Shown: piece by piece, positions 27,548 through 35,808 of the stretch | Numbering within the stretch: position 1 is the first letter of the stretch | Layout of the letters: every line of letters begins with the position of its first letter | DNA from: Niabella ginsenosidivorans | GTDB taxonomy: Bacteria > Bacteroidota > Bacteroidia > Chitinophagales > Chitinophagaceae | DNA length: 64,000 bases | Direction: 5' to 3' | NCBI RefSeq assembly: GCF_001654455.1 | Contig: NZ_CP015772.1 | Location: forward strand, 5,394,001 to 5,458,000 | Program-made: the position numbers and the translations under genes | Notes under the pieces: generated by a model | Databases searched by the model: none | What the model was told of the DNA's origin: nothing | Seen by the model: the letters and a program-made list of their open reading frames with translations, nothing else

Positions 27548-29326
27548 ATGATGCAAGCAGAAACAAACAATATTGATTATAATCTGAACAGGGAACAGAA
27601 AAGCTCCGCAGGAGCCGCATTGCGCAAAATGTTCCGGTTCATGAAAGGGGAGCAGGCCAGCCTGCTGGTGGCTTTTTTTGTAATGATGCTGAACGCCGCT
27701 ATTACCATGCTGGCCCCTTACCTCATTGGTTATATTGTGGATCACTTTATCCTCAAAAAACAATATGGCCCGCTGATGCAGTATTCTGCATTATTGCTGG
27801 GCTTATATGTTGTATGGGCCGGTACGGAATATTTCCAGGCCAAGCTGATGGGGGGCGTGGGTCAGCGCATGCTGTATATTTTAAGGAATGAGGTGTTTAA
27901 TAAATTACAGCAGTTACCGGTGGCCTTCTTTAACCGCAACCGGTCGGGCGATCTGATTTCCCGCATTAATAATGATACGGATACCGTAAATCAGTTTTTC
28001 TCCCAGTCGCTGATGCGGTTTATGGATAGTATTTTTTCTATGGTAGGTGTGGCGGTTTTTGTTTTGTCCATCCATTGGGAATTGGGAGCTGCTTCATTGG
28101 TGCCGGCTGTTTTTATCCTGCTGTTTGTGCTGCTGGTTTCCCCGTGGGTAAAGAAAAAAAATGCGGTCAGCTTGAAAGCCAATGGCAGCCTGAGCGCCGA
28201 TATACAGGAAGGGTTGCATAATTTTAAAACCATTATTGCCTTTAACCGGCGGGATTATTTCCGCAAGCGTTTTGCAAAAGTTAATGAAGAAAATTATAAA
28301 ACATCGGTTACGGCGGGCATTGCCAATAACCTCTTTACCCCGGTGTTTGGCTTTTTCTCCAATATTGCCCAGCTGATTGTACTGGCGTTTGGCATTTACC
28401 TCATCATTGAAGGACAGTTTACGCTGGGGCTGCTCATCAGCTTTATGAGCTATGTGCAGTTGTTCTACCGGCCGCTGCGGGAGCTGGCGGCTTTGTGGGC
28501 CAGCTTTCAAACCGCCCTGGCTGCATGGGATCGTATTTCCGTCATCCTTTCCCTGGAATCGGATCTTAAGGTCGTTGATCAGAACCAAACAACAATAACG
28601 GCATCCGGTAGCGTTGTGGCTTTTAAAGATGTTTCCTTTCGGTATCCGGATGGTAAAGAAGTATTGCACCACATCAGCTTTGATATGAAGCCCGGCAAAA
28701 CCTATGCATTGGTAGGCCCCACCGGGGGTGGCAAAAGCACCACGGCTGCGCTCATAGCCCGGCTGTATGATCCAACAGAAGGGGTTGTTTTATTGAATGG
28801 CAGGGACATCCGCTCCTACACCAATGAGGAACGGACAAAGGAGATCGGCTTTATTTTGCAGGAGCCATTCTTATTTACAGGCACTTTAAGGGAAAATATT
28901 TTATATGGCAACCCGGAACTGGGCCGGATGGATAATGACCAGCTGTTAAAAGCCATTGCCGATGCCGGCTTGGACGATCTGCTTGCGCGGTTTGAGAAGG
29001 GCCTGGATACGCCGTTAAATGCATCGGCGGATACGGTAAGCCTGGGGCAGAAACAACTGATCGCCTTTATACGCGCGGTGCTCCGCAACCCAAAGGTGAT
29101 GATCCTGGATGAGGCAACGGCTAATATTGATACGGTTACAGAAAAGCTGCTGGAAGCTATTTTAAAGCGGCTGCCAAAAGAAACCACGCTGATCATCATC
29201 GCTCACCGTTTAAATACCATTGAAAATGCAGACGAGATCTTTTTTGTAAACGCCGGTGAAGTAATACCTGCGGGCACGCTGGATCATGCCATGGACATGC
29301 TGCTGAACCAGAAAATGGCAAGCTAG
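27548..29326 (+). CDS. Heterodimeric ABC exporter, subunit B
   Basis: The 592-residue protein has six helices and a nucleotide-binding domain with Walker A GPTGGGKST, Walker B VMILDEATANID, and an intact H-loop IIAHRLNTI. The signature motif is degenerate, reading VSLGQKQL instead of LSGGQ. Combined with subunit A, the site using A's Walker motifs and B's signature is degenerate. The site using B's Walker motifs and A's signature is consensus. This is the layout of asymmetric exporters such as TM287/288 and BmrCD. Confidence 0.93.
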   Translation: MMQAETNNIDYNLNREQKSSAGAALRKMFRFMKGEQASLLVAFFVMMLNAAITMLAPYLIGYIVDHFILKKQYGPLMQYSALLLGLYVVWAGTEYFQAKLMGGVGQRMLYILRNEVFNKLQQLPVAFFNRNRSGDLISRINNDTDTVNQFFSQSLMRFMDSIFSMVGVAVFVLSIHWELGAASLVPAVFILLFVLLVSPWVKKKNAVSLKANGSLSADIQEGLHNFKTIIAFNRRDYFRKRFAKVNEENYKTSVTAGIANNLFTPVFGFFSNIAQLIVLAFGIYLIIEGQFTLGLLISFMSYVQLFYRPLRELAALWASFQTALAAWDRISVILSLESDLKVVDQNQTTITASGSVVAFKDVSFRYPDGKEVLHHISFDMKPGKTYALVGPTGGGKSTTAALIARLYDPTEGVVLLNGRDIRSYTNEERTKEIGFILQEPFLFTGTLRENILYGNPELGRMDNDQLLKAIADAGLDDLLARFEKGLDTPLNASADTVSLGQKQLIAFIRAVLRNPKVMILDEATANIDTVTEKLLEAILKRLPKETTLIIIAHRLNTIENADEIFFVNAGEVIPAGTLDHAMDMLLNQKMAS

Positions 29327-29503
29327 AAGTACGGCCTGTAGGGTACTATACCTAAGGCGACAAATGGGACCGGGTTAACATGCCACTGTCTATTCGGGAA
29401 TGGCGAAGCTCGGCTTATAGCATCATAGTTGTGCCTGTTTGTCCTCCATGTCGCCTTTGTCACCAAAAAGCGCATTATCTTACGTCAAACCCTTATTTCC
29501 CCG

Positions 29504-30424
29504 TCAGTTAAACGATCTCCTGAACTCCAATGGAGAAAGATTTGTTTTTGATTTAAAGAGCTTGCTGAACGATTGCGGGTGTTCAAACCCCAGTGTATAA
29601 GCCACTTCACTTACCGATAAACGGGTGGTGGACAATATCTCCTTTGCTTTTTCAATAAGCCTGCTATGGATATATTGCTGGGCGTTTTGCCCTATGAGGG
29701 AGCGCAGCATATCGCTTAAATAATTAGGTGAGAGGTTTAAGCGCGCTGCAAGAAACTGTACAGTGGGCAGCCCGTCATTTAAGGAGGTTTCCTTATTGAA
29801 ATAATTGTCCAGCAGGTCTTCCAGCTTTTGCAGCAAATCGTTGTTCACAGCCTTACGGGTAATGAACTGGCGTTTATAAAAACGGTTAGCGAAGTTGAGC
29901 AAAAGCTCTATCTGTGCAATGATCACATCCTGGCTGAAATCATCGATCCGGCTGTTCAGCTCTTGTTCCATCATTTTAAAGATAGAAATAACCGTTGCTT
30001 CTTCAGTTTCTGAAAGATGCAATGCTTCATTGGCCGAATAAGAAAAGAAGCCATACTGCCTGATCTTTTTTGCCAACGGATAATTCCACAAAAAATCAGG
30101 GTGTATCAGCAGGGTATATAACGGGCGTTCTTCCGAAATATTAATAGTATCATCATTATTGCCGCCGATTACCTGGTTCGGAGAAGCAAATAACAGTCCG
30201 CCACCGTCAAAATCATAATAATGTTGTCCGTATCTTAACTTACCGCTGAACTTGGACTTGTAGGATATTTTATAAAAATGAAGCACATGCGCACCCGGCG
30301 GCCCGCATACCGCCTGGTCGCTGATCAGGCTTATCAGCGGGTGCCCCGGCTTAGGTAAGCCAAAAAACCGGTGTGCTGCCGGTATAGAATCAAACTGGTG
30401 ATGGTTCACTTCCTCTTTTTTCAT
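29504..30424 (-). CDS. AraC family transcriptional regulator
   Basis: Read from ATG 30424 (MKKEEVNHHQF), the protein has about 306 residues: an N-terminal sensor cupin-like half and two C-terminal helix-turn-helix units. The second is in TRLSVSEVAYTLGFEHPQSFSKLFKSKTNLSPLEFRRS, a strong AraC signature. A reading from 30463 also exists but adds a non-conserved segment. It follows an SDR gene on the same strand with a gap of about 70 bp, a common pairing in Bacteroidota. It probably controls that SDR gene. Confidence 0.92.
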   Translation of the reverse strand: MKKEEVNHHQFDSIPAAHRFFGLPKPGHPLISLISDQAVCGPPGAHVLHFYKISYKSKFSGKLRYGQHYYDFDGGGLLFASPNQVIGGNNDDTINISEERPLYTLLIHPDFLWNYPLAKKIRQYGFFSYSANEALHLSETEEATVISIFKMMEQELNSRIDDFSQDVIIAQIELLLNFANRFYKRQFITRKAVNNDLLQKLEDLLDNYFNKETSLNDGLPTVQFLAARLNLSPNYLSDMLRSLIGQNAQQYIHSRLIEKAKEILSTTRLSVSEVAYTLGFEHPQSFSKLFKSKTNLSPLEFRRSFN

Positions 30425-30497
30425 TTTTAAAGAATTTAAAAATGATAACTGATAATAGTACAAATATCGGTTATCATGGTTGGGCTATCCGGAATTT

Positions 30498-31358
30498 TTA
30501 TTTCAGTTTGCCCTGTGCTGCGTTTGAAACGGTTTCCCATTGCTCCCAGGTTGCCAGCCGTTCATTATAGGCAGCGCGCACTGCCGGCAGATTATGGCTG
30601 CCCAGAAAAAAACGCAGTGGCGGGTGCTCTGCGTCCACCACTTTAAAAAGCGCTTCCGGCGTAGCATCGGGATTCCCTCTTTCCATATTTTTTAACCCCT
30701 CAACAAACTGCGTTTTAAAATGGGTATAGATGTCCAGGTTGGCTGCAAATTTCAGGGACTCCTGGCTGCCAAATTCGGTGGCATAAGCGCCGGGTTCTAT
30801 AATCGTTACTTTTATGCCAAATGGTTCCACTTCCCTGGCCAGGCTTTCGTGTATTGCCTCAAATGCCCATTTGGAAGAGCAATAATAACCGATCACCGGC
30901 AACGTTACATGACCCAGGTTGCTGGATGTGCCCAGTATATGGCCGCCGCCTTGTTTCCGCAGCAACGGCAATGCCGCCTGTATAACAGCAACCGGGCCCA
31001 GGATATTTGTTTCATAAAGCGCGCGGATCTCATCCGGGCTGGCTTCCTCTATGGTGCCTACCAGTGAGTATCCGGCGTTATTAAGCACAACATCCAGCCT
31101 GCCAAAATGCGTGTGTGCCTGCTCCACGGCGGTTTTTACCTGTGCGGCATTAGTTACATCCAGTTCCAGTGTAAGCACGTTATCGCCATATTGTTCTTTA
31201 AGGGCAGCAATACTTTCCAGTTTGCGGGCGGTAGCCACAACCTTATCGCCGCGTTTCAGCGCTGCTTCTGTCCATACGCGTCCAAAACCACGGGAGGAGC
31301 CGGTGATGAACCAGGTTTTTGCCGTAGTAGTAGCCGGAATTTCATTTTGATTTGCCAT
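30498..31358 (-). CDS. SDR family oxidoreductase
   Basis: The 286-residue protein is a classical short-chain dehydrogenase. The cofactor motif is TGSSRGFGR at residues 18-26, followed by ATARKLES, which suggests NADP, and the NNAGYSLVG segment. The catalytic pair lies in YYCSSKWAFEAIHES (Tyr and Lys), with an upstream Ser in LGTSSNLGHV. The substrate is unknown. The AraC regulator gene lies directly downstream. Confidence 0.93.
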   Translation of the reverse strand: MANQNEIPATTTAKTWFITGSSRGFGRVWTEAALKRGDKVVATARKLESIAALKEQYGDNVLTLELDVTNAAQVKTAVEQAHTHFGRLDVVLNNAGYSLVGTIEEASPDEIRALYETNILGPVAVIQAALPLLRKQGGGHILGTSSNLGHVTLPVIGYYCSSKWAFEAIHESLAREVEPFGIKVTIIEPGAYATEFGSQESLKFAANLDIYTHFKTQFVEGLKNMERGNPDATPEALFKVVDAEHPPLRFFLGSHNLPAVRAAYNERLATWEQWETVSNAAQGKLK

Positions 31359-31469
31359 AATTTTTTTAGGTTTAAATTTTATTCATCAAAATTCAGCAAC
31401 TGCCGGTAGCTGATTGTAGCCGAATGCAGGGTAGTTGTAGCCAAAGCCGGGAATGCCGCTTCGCTAAGA

Positions 31470-31792
31470 AATACTCCTCATTCGTCCCGAACGCAGCGGA
31501 GGAATCTCTGATATTATAGAGATTTCTCCCCACTTACCAGCCGGCCTGCGCTCCGTGTCATCCCCGGTCGTATCCGATTATTTGGATGACGGCAGGAATG
31601 GGGGTACCATCCCCCACCTCCGGGGTAGCCCCCGGTACCCAAAACCCAATCGCGCGCAGGTAAAAGCTGCGCGCGCGAAGCAAAAACCTAAACTATTTAA
31701 GCTTCTTTCCCCGGCAACCTACCTGCACAGGTGGGGGTGGCCACCCTTTTACCTTTGCCGCCGAAGGCTAAAGGGTACCCCGGGGTATAAAA
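31470..31792. repeat. Cluster of strong hairpins and GC-rich palindromes, no gene
   Basis: This stretch is packed with inverted repeats. GGAGGAATCTCT (31498-31509) pairs with AGAGATTTCTCC (31518-31529), one G-T. GTCATCC near 31557 pairs with GGATGAC near 31583. GGGGGTACC / GGTACCC blocks lie at about 31601-31640. CGCGCGCAG (31651-31659) pairs perfectly with CTGCGCGCG (31667-31675). Open frames through it have biased composition and no domain. The CATCC/GGATG and GAATCTCT units resemble the REP-like repeats elsewhere in the window. Confidence 0.6.
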
Positions 31793-31814
31793 AAAGCTTC
31801 GCACGCGAAGCTTT
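31793..31814 (-). terminator. Intrinsic terminator of the 168-residue gene
   Basis: On the minus strand, AAAGCTTCGC and GCGAAGCTTT are perfectly complementary around a two-base centre, followed by a run of seven Ts. It lies 56 bp after the stop codon of the gene at 31870-32376. Confidence 0.8.
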
Positions 31815-31869
31815 TAGGTGGGCTGGTTTAGCTTTTTGCTGAACCGGTTTAGGTTTTTTCCGCAATAGT

Positions 31870-32376
31870 TTAGGTATTTGGTACGGTACCCGTGCCTTCC
31901 GGTAGGGGTGCCGTGCTTTTACCCTGGCCACCAAACCGTTGCCTTAGCTGCTCATGCAGGGTTTTAGTGCCCTGTACACCCGCTTCGCTGGCAGCGCCAA
32001 AAATTTTGTAAATGGCCAGGGCGCTGGTATAGGCCTCACTGCCCGCCAGCAATTGAGTGTCCGACAGTTTTTCTGCCAGTTGCTGCACCAGCAGCACCAG
32101 CTCATCCAGCGCATGGTAAAGGGCCAGGTCTTTTTTCATACCCTCCACGTTTACAAAAGCAGGCAGCAGGGCAGCATTGTTTACAGCCGCCTGTATAGCA
32201 TCTTCTGTAAACACTTTGTTGTTTACATTTACTTTTGGCAGGGCTACGCGCTCCGTACCGGTAAGGCCCACTAAAAAGGGCAGGGTTTGCTCAATGGCGG
32301 TAATGTGGTCTTTTACGGTTTTTACTGCTTCGGGCGTTAGTGTGGCATCCACACGGTTAAAGGTTGCATTTGTCAT
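31870..32376 (-). CDS. Conserved hypothetical protein, all-helical
   Basis: The 168-residue protein has no signal peptide or membrane helix. It contains a core pattern LPFLVGLTGTERVALPKV followed by helices and GSEAYTSALAIYKIFGAASEAG. I recognise this layout from small helical proteins of unknown function in Bacteroidota, where the LPFLV.LT..ER.ALPK core recurs. The last 25 residues are low in complexity (Gly, Pro, Thr). Its own terminator follows. It lies next to REP repeats and a RAYT in an accessory region. Confidence 0.7.
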   Translation of the reverse strand: MTNATFNRVDATLTPEAVKTVKDHITAIEQTLPFLVGLTGTERVALPKVNVNNKVFTEDAIQAAVNNAALLPAFVNVEGMKKDLALYHALDELVLLVQQLAEKLSDTQLLAGSEAYTSALAIYKIFGAASEAGVQGTKTLHEQLRQRFGGQGKSTAPLPEGTGTVPNT

Positions 32377-32714
32377 AAAGGTTGTTTTAAATTGTTAGGA
32401 AAAAGAATTGTGTTGGTTGCTTGGTGCGTACTGGTTTTAAAGGCTTTTTTATAAGGTTAAAAAGAGTGCTGTATTAAAGATAACACATATAAATTATAGG
32501 CATTATATTCCAATTTATAAGATGCTGTTAAAGGTGAGGAAGCGGGGTTGGCTAACCCGGGGCAACAATTGGGGCGGGTGGAACAAGCCTCTGCCCATAA
32601 GAGGTAGAGCAGGTTGCTCCGGCCTTGTGATGTGGAATGTCTGTTTACCCAAAAGCGCAGGGCATTTATGCCGCGTCAATCTCTGGGGCAAACGCATCCA
32701 TTTTTCCGGTGGCC
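32377..32714. other. Gene-free stretch before the REP pair
   Basis: The AT-rich part near 32440-32525 presumably holds the promoter of the minus-strand 168-residue gene. Open frames of 60-75 codons on both strands at 32515-32742 mirror each other and lack any domain. No other structure was seen. Confidence 0.4.
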
Positions 32715-32848
32715 AATAGGTCGCCGCTATGCGGCTTGTCACAACCTGGTGTTTATGTATCTATCCATATTAGGCCCCCCATAGGGGCCATATATAGGTA
32801 GCCTATATGTAAAACAAAGTATAAAGCCCGCTTGGCGGGCGACCTATT
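32715..32848. repeat. Inverted pair of RAYT-linked REP sequences (BIME/REPIN)
   Basis: The plus-strand unit at 32715-32737 reads AATAGGTCGCC then GC-TAT-GCGGCTT, and forms the hairpin GCCGC-TAT-GCGGC. The minus-strand unit at 32848-32824 reads AATAGGTCGCC then a GCCCGC-CAA-GCGGGC hairpin. The conserved 5' AATAGGTC and three-base loops mark them as one family in inverted orientation. Between them are two more palindromes: GGCCCC/GGGGCC (about 32773-32789) and ATATAGG-TAG-CCTATAT (about 32791-32808). The pair lies about 65 bp beyond the 3' end of the RAYT gene. Confidence 0.75.
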
Positions 32849-32914
32849 TTTAATTCTTTCATACAGGCAAGGCCAGGGCTCTGTTTATTACCTGCGCATA
32901 GGACAATATACATT

Positions 32915-33442
32915 TTAATAAAACCGGTCGTCCTTCCATTTAGCCGGGTTATTTAAAATATAATTTGCAATGCGGTGGTATGCCGCATCATTGCGTATGA
33001 TATGTTCGTAATAATTTCGTTGCCATATTTGTGCGTTTTGCGCAAATCCGTTTTCATACCGGAACCATTTTGTAACACCAATTTTAAATCCGCGAACAAT
33101 AGAACCAATGGATTGGGGAATAATATGTTGAAATTTATTTTCCGTCCCCATCTGTTGGGGTTCAAAATTTTGAACCCCAACAGATGGGGATTGTAATTCA
33201 ATAATCCCATGAATATGATTGGGCATTACCACGTATTCATGCAATGCGGCGGTGGGGAAATGGGCAGGTATATCCTGCCAGCATTTTGCCGCCACCCTGC
33301 CGCCGGCGTTTAAAACCATTTCCCCATTAATTATTTGGCCAAACAGGTGTACCCTGTTATGCGTGCAGAGGGTTATAAAATATAAACCGGCCTGTGCATA
33401 ATTATATCCTTTCAGGCGGATGGATTTACGGTTGTGTTTCAT
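32915..33442 (-). CDS. REP-associated tyrosine transposase (RAYT, Y1 HUH family)
   Basis: The 175-residue protein has the HUH motif HIH at residues 76-78 in VVMPNHIHGIIEL. The downstream helix QRNYYEHIIRNDAAYHRIANYI carries the candidate catalytic tyrosine (Y144/Y145). RAYTs are single-copy relatives of IS200/IS605 transposases that cut REP palindromes as single strands. A matching REP pair lies just past its 3' end. Codons for residues 85-99 contain a 46-bp perfect DNA palindrome (33145-33190). The frame is intact and probably functional. Confidence 0.9.
   Translation of the reverse strand: MKHNRKSIRLKGYNYAQAGLYFITLCTHNRVHLFGQIINGEMVLNAGGRVAAKCWQDIPAHFPTAALHEYVVMPNHIHGIIELQSPSVGVQNFEPQQMGTENKFQHIIPQSIGSIVRGFKIGVTKWFRYENGFAQNAQIWQRNYYEHIIRNDAAYHRIANYILNNPAKWKDDRFY
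33145..33190. repeat. 46-bp perfect palindrome within the RAYT gene
   Basis: Positions 33145-33167 are the exact reverse complement of 33168-33190, with no spacer. The left arm starts TCCCCATCTGTTGGGG and the centre is CAAAATTTTG. It encodes SVGVQNFEP and neighbouring residues of the RAYT. Zero-spacer perfect palindromes of this length are unstable in many hosts and rare in coding DNA. Confidence 0.97.
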
Positions 33443-33527
33443 ACGGCGATGGTGTTTGTTATGAATATATAAAAAATAGGGTATATTAGCAAAGCAATCT
33501 GTATTAGGAATGCAACCCCTTTTATTT

Positions 33528-34403
33528 ATGAAACAATTATCGAGAAAACACCATTATATCCCCGAATTTTATTTGAATAATTTTACAAATGAAGATGGCA
33601 AATTCTACATCTATTTACCAAAAGAAAACCGGTTTAAGAAAAACGGAGAACTATTTACACCTCAAACCCACTTTTTTGAATTAGATGGGAACAACTTAAT
33701 TGGCGCTGATTACGTGGATGATCATTTAGAAAAATCGTATAGCGATTGGGATAATAAAGCGGCTATTTTATTTGATAAAATAAAAACTTCGAAAGAAGAA
33801 CGATTTGGTTTATCAGAAAAAGATATGCCTATTCTACAATTTTTTATTGCCCACTTGTATTGGAGAAGCCCAATGGCAAATGAATTTGCAAAAGATCTTT
33901 TAAAAAGAGAAGGGTTAAACGCTACAGGCATGATAGTAAGAAATTCCATTACAGGCGAAATTATACAGAATCATAAATTTGAAAATTATATTTCAAGCAA
34001 TGAAAGCTCTTATAAATTTGTAAAACACTGGTTACCCTATCGTCTGATAACTAATTTGTTGAAAAATGATACTCCTTTAGAAATTATTACTTTCAACAAT
34101 GGCATAAAGCCAAACCTGATTGGTGATAATCCGATAATATTTAGAAACCAAAGTAATGTAAATGTTTATGAAGATGATTTCATTTTACCTATTACGTCGA
34201 ATAAATTTTTAATTCGAATGAAAAGAGAAGGGAGGCCGGAAAAATCAGTAATCATGATGATTGATGCGTTGTTAATCCAACAGGCGCAACAATTTGTTGC
34301 TACAACCAATGTAGAATATATTTCAATACTTAAGAATTGCCATGAATTTCAAACTGCTGACCTAAGAGAGAAATTATTTTCACAATTTTTGATTTGTGAA
34401 TAA
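33528..34403 (+). CDS. DUF4238 domain-containing protein
   Basis: Read from ATG 33528, the protein has about 291 residues and begins MKQLSRKHHYIPEFYLNNF, which matches the HHYxPxFYL motif of DUF4238. Later conserved features include PILQFFIAHLYWRSP and GDNPIIF. The function is unknown. The gene is more AT-rich than its neighbours and sits between a RAYT and two small HTH genes, which suggests acquisition by transfer. No signal peptide is seen. Confidence 0.78.
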   Translation: MKQLSRKHHYIPEFYLNNFTNEDGKFYIYLPKENRFKKNGELFTPQTHFFELDGNNLIGADYVDDHLEKSYSDWDNKAAILFDKIKTSKEERFGLSEKDMPILQFFIAHLYWRSPMANEFAKDLLKREGLNATGMIVRNSITGEIIQNHKFENYISSNESSYKFVKHWLPYRLITNLLKNDTPLEIITFNNGIKPNLIGDNPIIFRNQSNVNVYEDDFILPITSNKFLIRMKREGRPEKSVIMMIDALLIQQAQQFVATTNVEYISILKNCHEFQTADLREKLFSQFLICE

Positions 34404-34418
34404 TATCTTGAGATTTAA

Positions 34419-34661
34419 TCATTTCCCCTTAAAAACAGGGTCATTAAAAAAATCAAACACTGAGATTCCGATTTCTTTACAAAATTTATTTACAGTAAGA
34501 ATTGAAGCACCTTTAGTCTCCCATCTGTATTGACTTTGCTTGTCTTTATCTGTTTCGGATGCAAAAGCTGACATATGCTTACCAGTCTTTCCCCGTAAGG
34601 CTTTCATGCGAACAGCAATCTTATTTTTAATGTCAATATCGTCTTTGTCCAGCTTACGCAT
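34419..34661 (-). CDS. Small helix-turn-helix (XRE-like) protein
   Basis: Read from ATG 34661 (MRKLDKDDIDIK), the protein has about 80 residues. It has an XRE-like helical pattern with RMKALRGKTGKHMSAFASETDKDKQSQYRWETKGASILTVNKFCKEIGISVFDFF. The recognition-helix part (KDKQSQYRWE) is atypical. It follows the next HTH gene on the same strand with a gap of about 45 bp, so the two probably form an operon. Confidence 0.65.
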   Translation of the reverse strand: MRKLDKDDIDIKNKIAVRMKALRGKTGKHMSAFASETDKDKQSQYRWETKGASILTVNKFCKEIGISVFDFFNDPVFKGK

Positions 34662-34705
34662 AATGGCAAATTTCAAAGAACAGGCATTTCAAAAGAATGA
34701 AAGTA

Positions 34706-34975
34706 TTATTTCTGTCTTTTTATTTTTTTCATCGCCTCTTCAACTTTTGTCATAAATTTTGAAAGAGAAATGTTGTAGTATTCGCATAGTAGGCTTAGGT
34801 TACTCACAGAAATATTTCCAACAGCTGTTTCTATCCGGCCTATATGAATGGAGATATCCGTTTTGATTTTTATATCATTGACAACTTCTTCCTGGCTAAG
34901 TCCGAGCTTCTCCCGAAGCTGCTTTGCTACGATGGCAATGCCTGTTAATAGTATGTCATTCCGATACTGACTCAT
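34706..34975 (-). CDS. XRE family helix-turn-helix protein
   Basis: Read from ATG 34975 (MSQYRNDILL), the protein has about 89 residues with a clear HTH_3 pattern: VAKQLREKLGLSQEEVVNDI, then HIGRIETAVGNISVSNLSLLCEYYNISLSKFM. A perfect dyad (35011-35028) lies 36 bp upstream and is a good candidate for autoregulation. It probably controls the two-gene HTH operon and perhaps the plus-strand genes beyond. Confidence 0.85.
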   Translation of the reverse strand: MSQYRNDILLTGIAIVAKQLREKLGLSQEEVVNDIKIKTDISIHIGRIETAVGNISVSNLSLLCEYYNISLSKFMTKVEEAMKKIKRQK

Positions 34976-35010
34976 GTATTGCAAAGAGAAGATGAAAAAA
35001 AGTTTTGCAC

Positions 35011-35028
35011 AATGACATATTTGTCATT
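35011..35028. promoter_or_regulatory. Dyad operator upstream of the HTH operon
   Basis: AATGACA (35011-35017) and TGTCATT (35022-35028) are perfect inverted repeats around TATT. The site lies 36-53 bp upstream of the XRE start codon, where a repressor would overlap the promoter. Confidence 0.6.
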
Positions 35029-35267
35029 TTTTCTTTTTATATTTGGGTTGTTATATTTTTGAATTACTTCTTAAAAAGAAAAAGAAGCAATTCACTTTAA
35101 ATCTCGAATAGAAAACTGGTAATTTTCAAAGGGACGGGATGATAAGTGAAATGCCCATGTTATGGCGTGGGCTCTCTTATCCGTTCCGGGTATACCAGTA
35201 CCTCTATTCGGTAAGTTGAGCACCACGCCTTTTTTTGTGCGGGTGCCTGGCCTAAAACTTTTTTGTT

Positions 35268-35747
35268 ATGGACAACGCCGTTACTACACCTGTACAAAAC
35301 ACCAACCCCCATTTTAATGAAACCCAATGGCTGCAGGCCCTGTTTTTGCTGGCAGAGGCGCAAGGCTGGCTGCAGCAATTGCAGGAAGGGCTTATTTGGC
35401 AGCTGCCGGTAAAGCGCCGTAAAAAGCTGCTGCGCCAAAGCTGGTACCTGAGCGCTAAGGCGCTGGCGCATATTGTGGAACGTCATTACTGCAAAGCGCC
35501 ACACAGCGCGCAAACGCCGCTAACCGGCAGGTTTATTATACCCCTGCCACAAATTGTGGACTGTATAAAGGCTGCCGGCCGGCAACCGCCCCGGCCGGTA
35601 CCTCGCAGCCGCCACCTGCAACGGGTATGGGATGCAGGTATGGCTATAGGTTATGACCCCGCTGGCAATGCCGTAACCACTATTACGGTAATTGCCAGCA
35701 CCAGCGGGGAAATTATTACGGCTTTCCCCGGCACTATGCCGCCGTAA
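35268..35747 (+). CDS. Unknown protein with a possible RNase-toxin-like C-terminal half
   Basis: The 159-residue protein has a helical N-terminal half (residues 17-65). The second half reads AHIVERHY (H68, H73), then TGRFIIPLPQIVDCI, then AIGYDPAGNAVTTITVIAS and GEIITAFPG at the end. A His, then TxxF, an IGY strand, a Thr-rich strand and a final ITAFPG resemble BECR-fold or CdiA-type RNase toxin domains. This is inference from pattern only. The next gene starts 61 bp downstream and could be a partner. There is no signal peptide. Confidence 0.5.
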   Translation: MDNAVTTPVQNTNPHFNETQWLQALFLLAEAQGWLQQLQEGLIWQLPVKRRKKLLRQSWYLSAKALAHIVERHYCKAPHSAQTPLTGRFIIPLPQIVDCIKAAGRQPPRPVPRSRHLQRVWDAGMAIGYDPAGNAVTTITVIASTSGEIITAFPGTMPP

Positions 35748-35779
35748 GACCTATGAGGTTTTCAAAAACCTTATAGGTC
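35748..35779. repeat. 32-bp palindrome abutting the stop codon
   Basis: GACCTAT (35748-35754) pairs with ATAGGTC (35773-35779), and AGGTTTT with AAAACCT inside it. Only one G-T mismatch interrupts the stem. It starts at the first base after the TAA of the preceding gene. The ACCTATAAGGTTTT-type palindrome is a common Bacteroidota intergenic repeat. It may act as a weak terminator or an mRNA-stabilising element between the two genes. Confidence 0.7.
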
Positions 35780-35808
35780 CTCCTATACCTCACCTAAAAA
35801 CGAAACAC

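Noticed and set aside
31555-31842. Open frames on both strands through the hairpin cluster
   Set aside because: They mirror each other, have biased composition, and cross a terminator.
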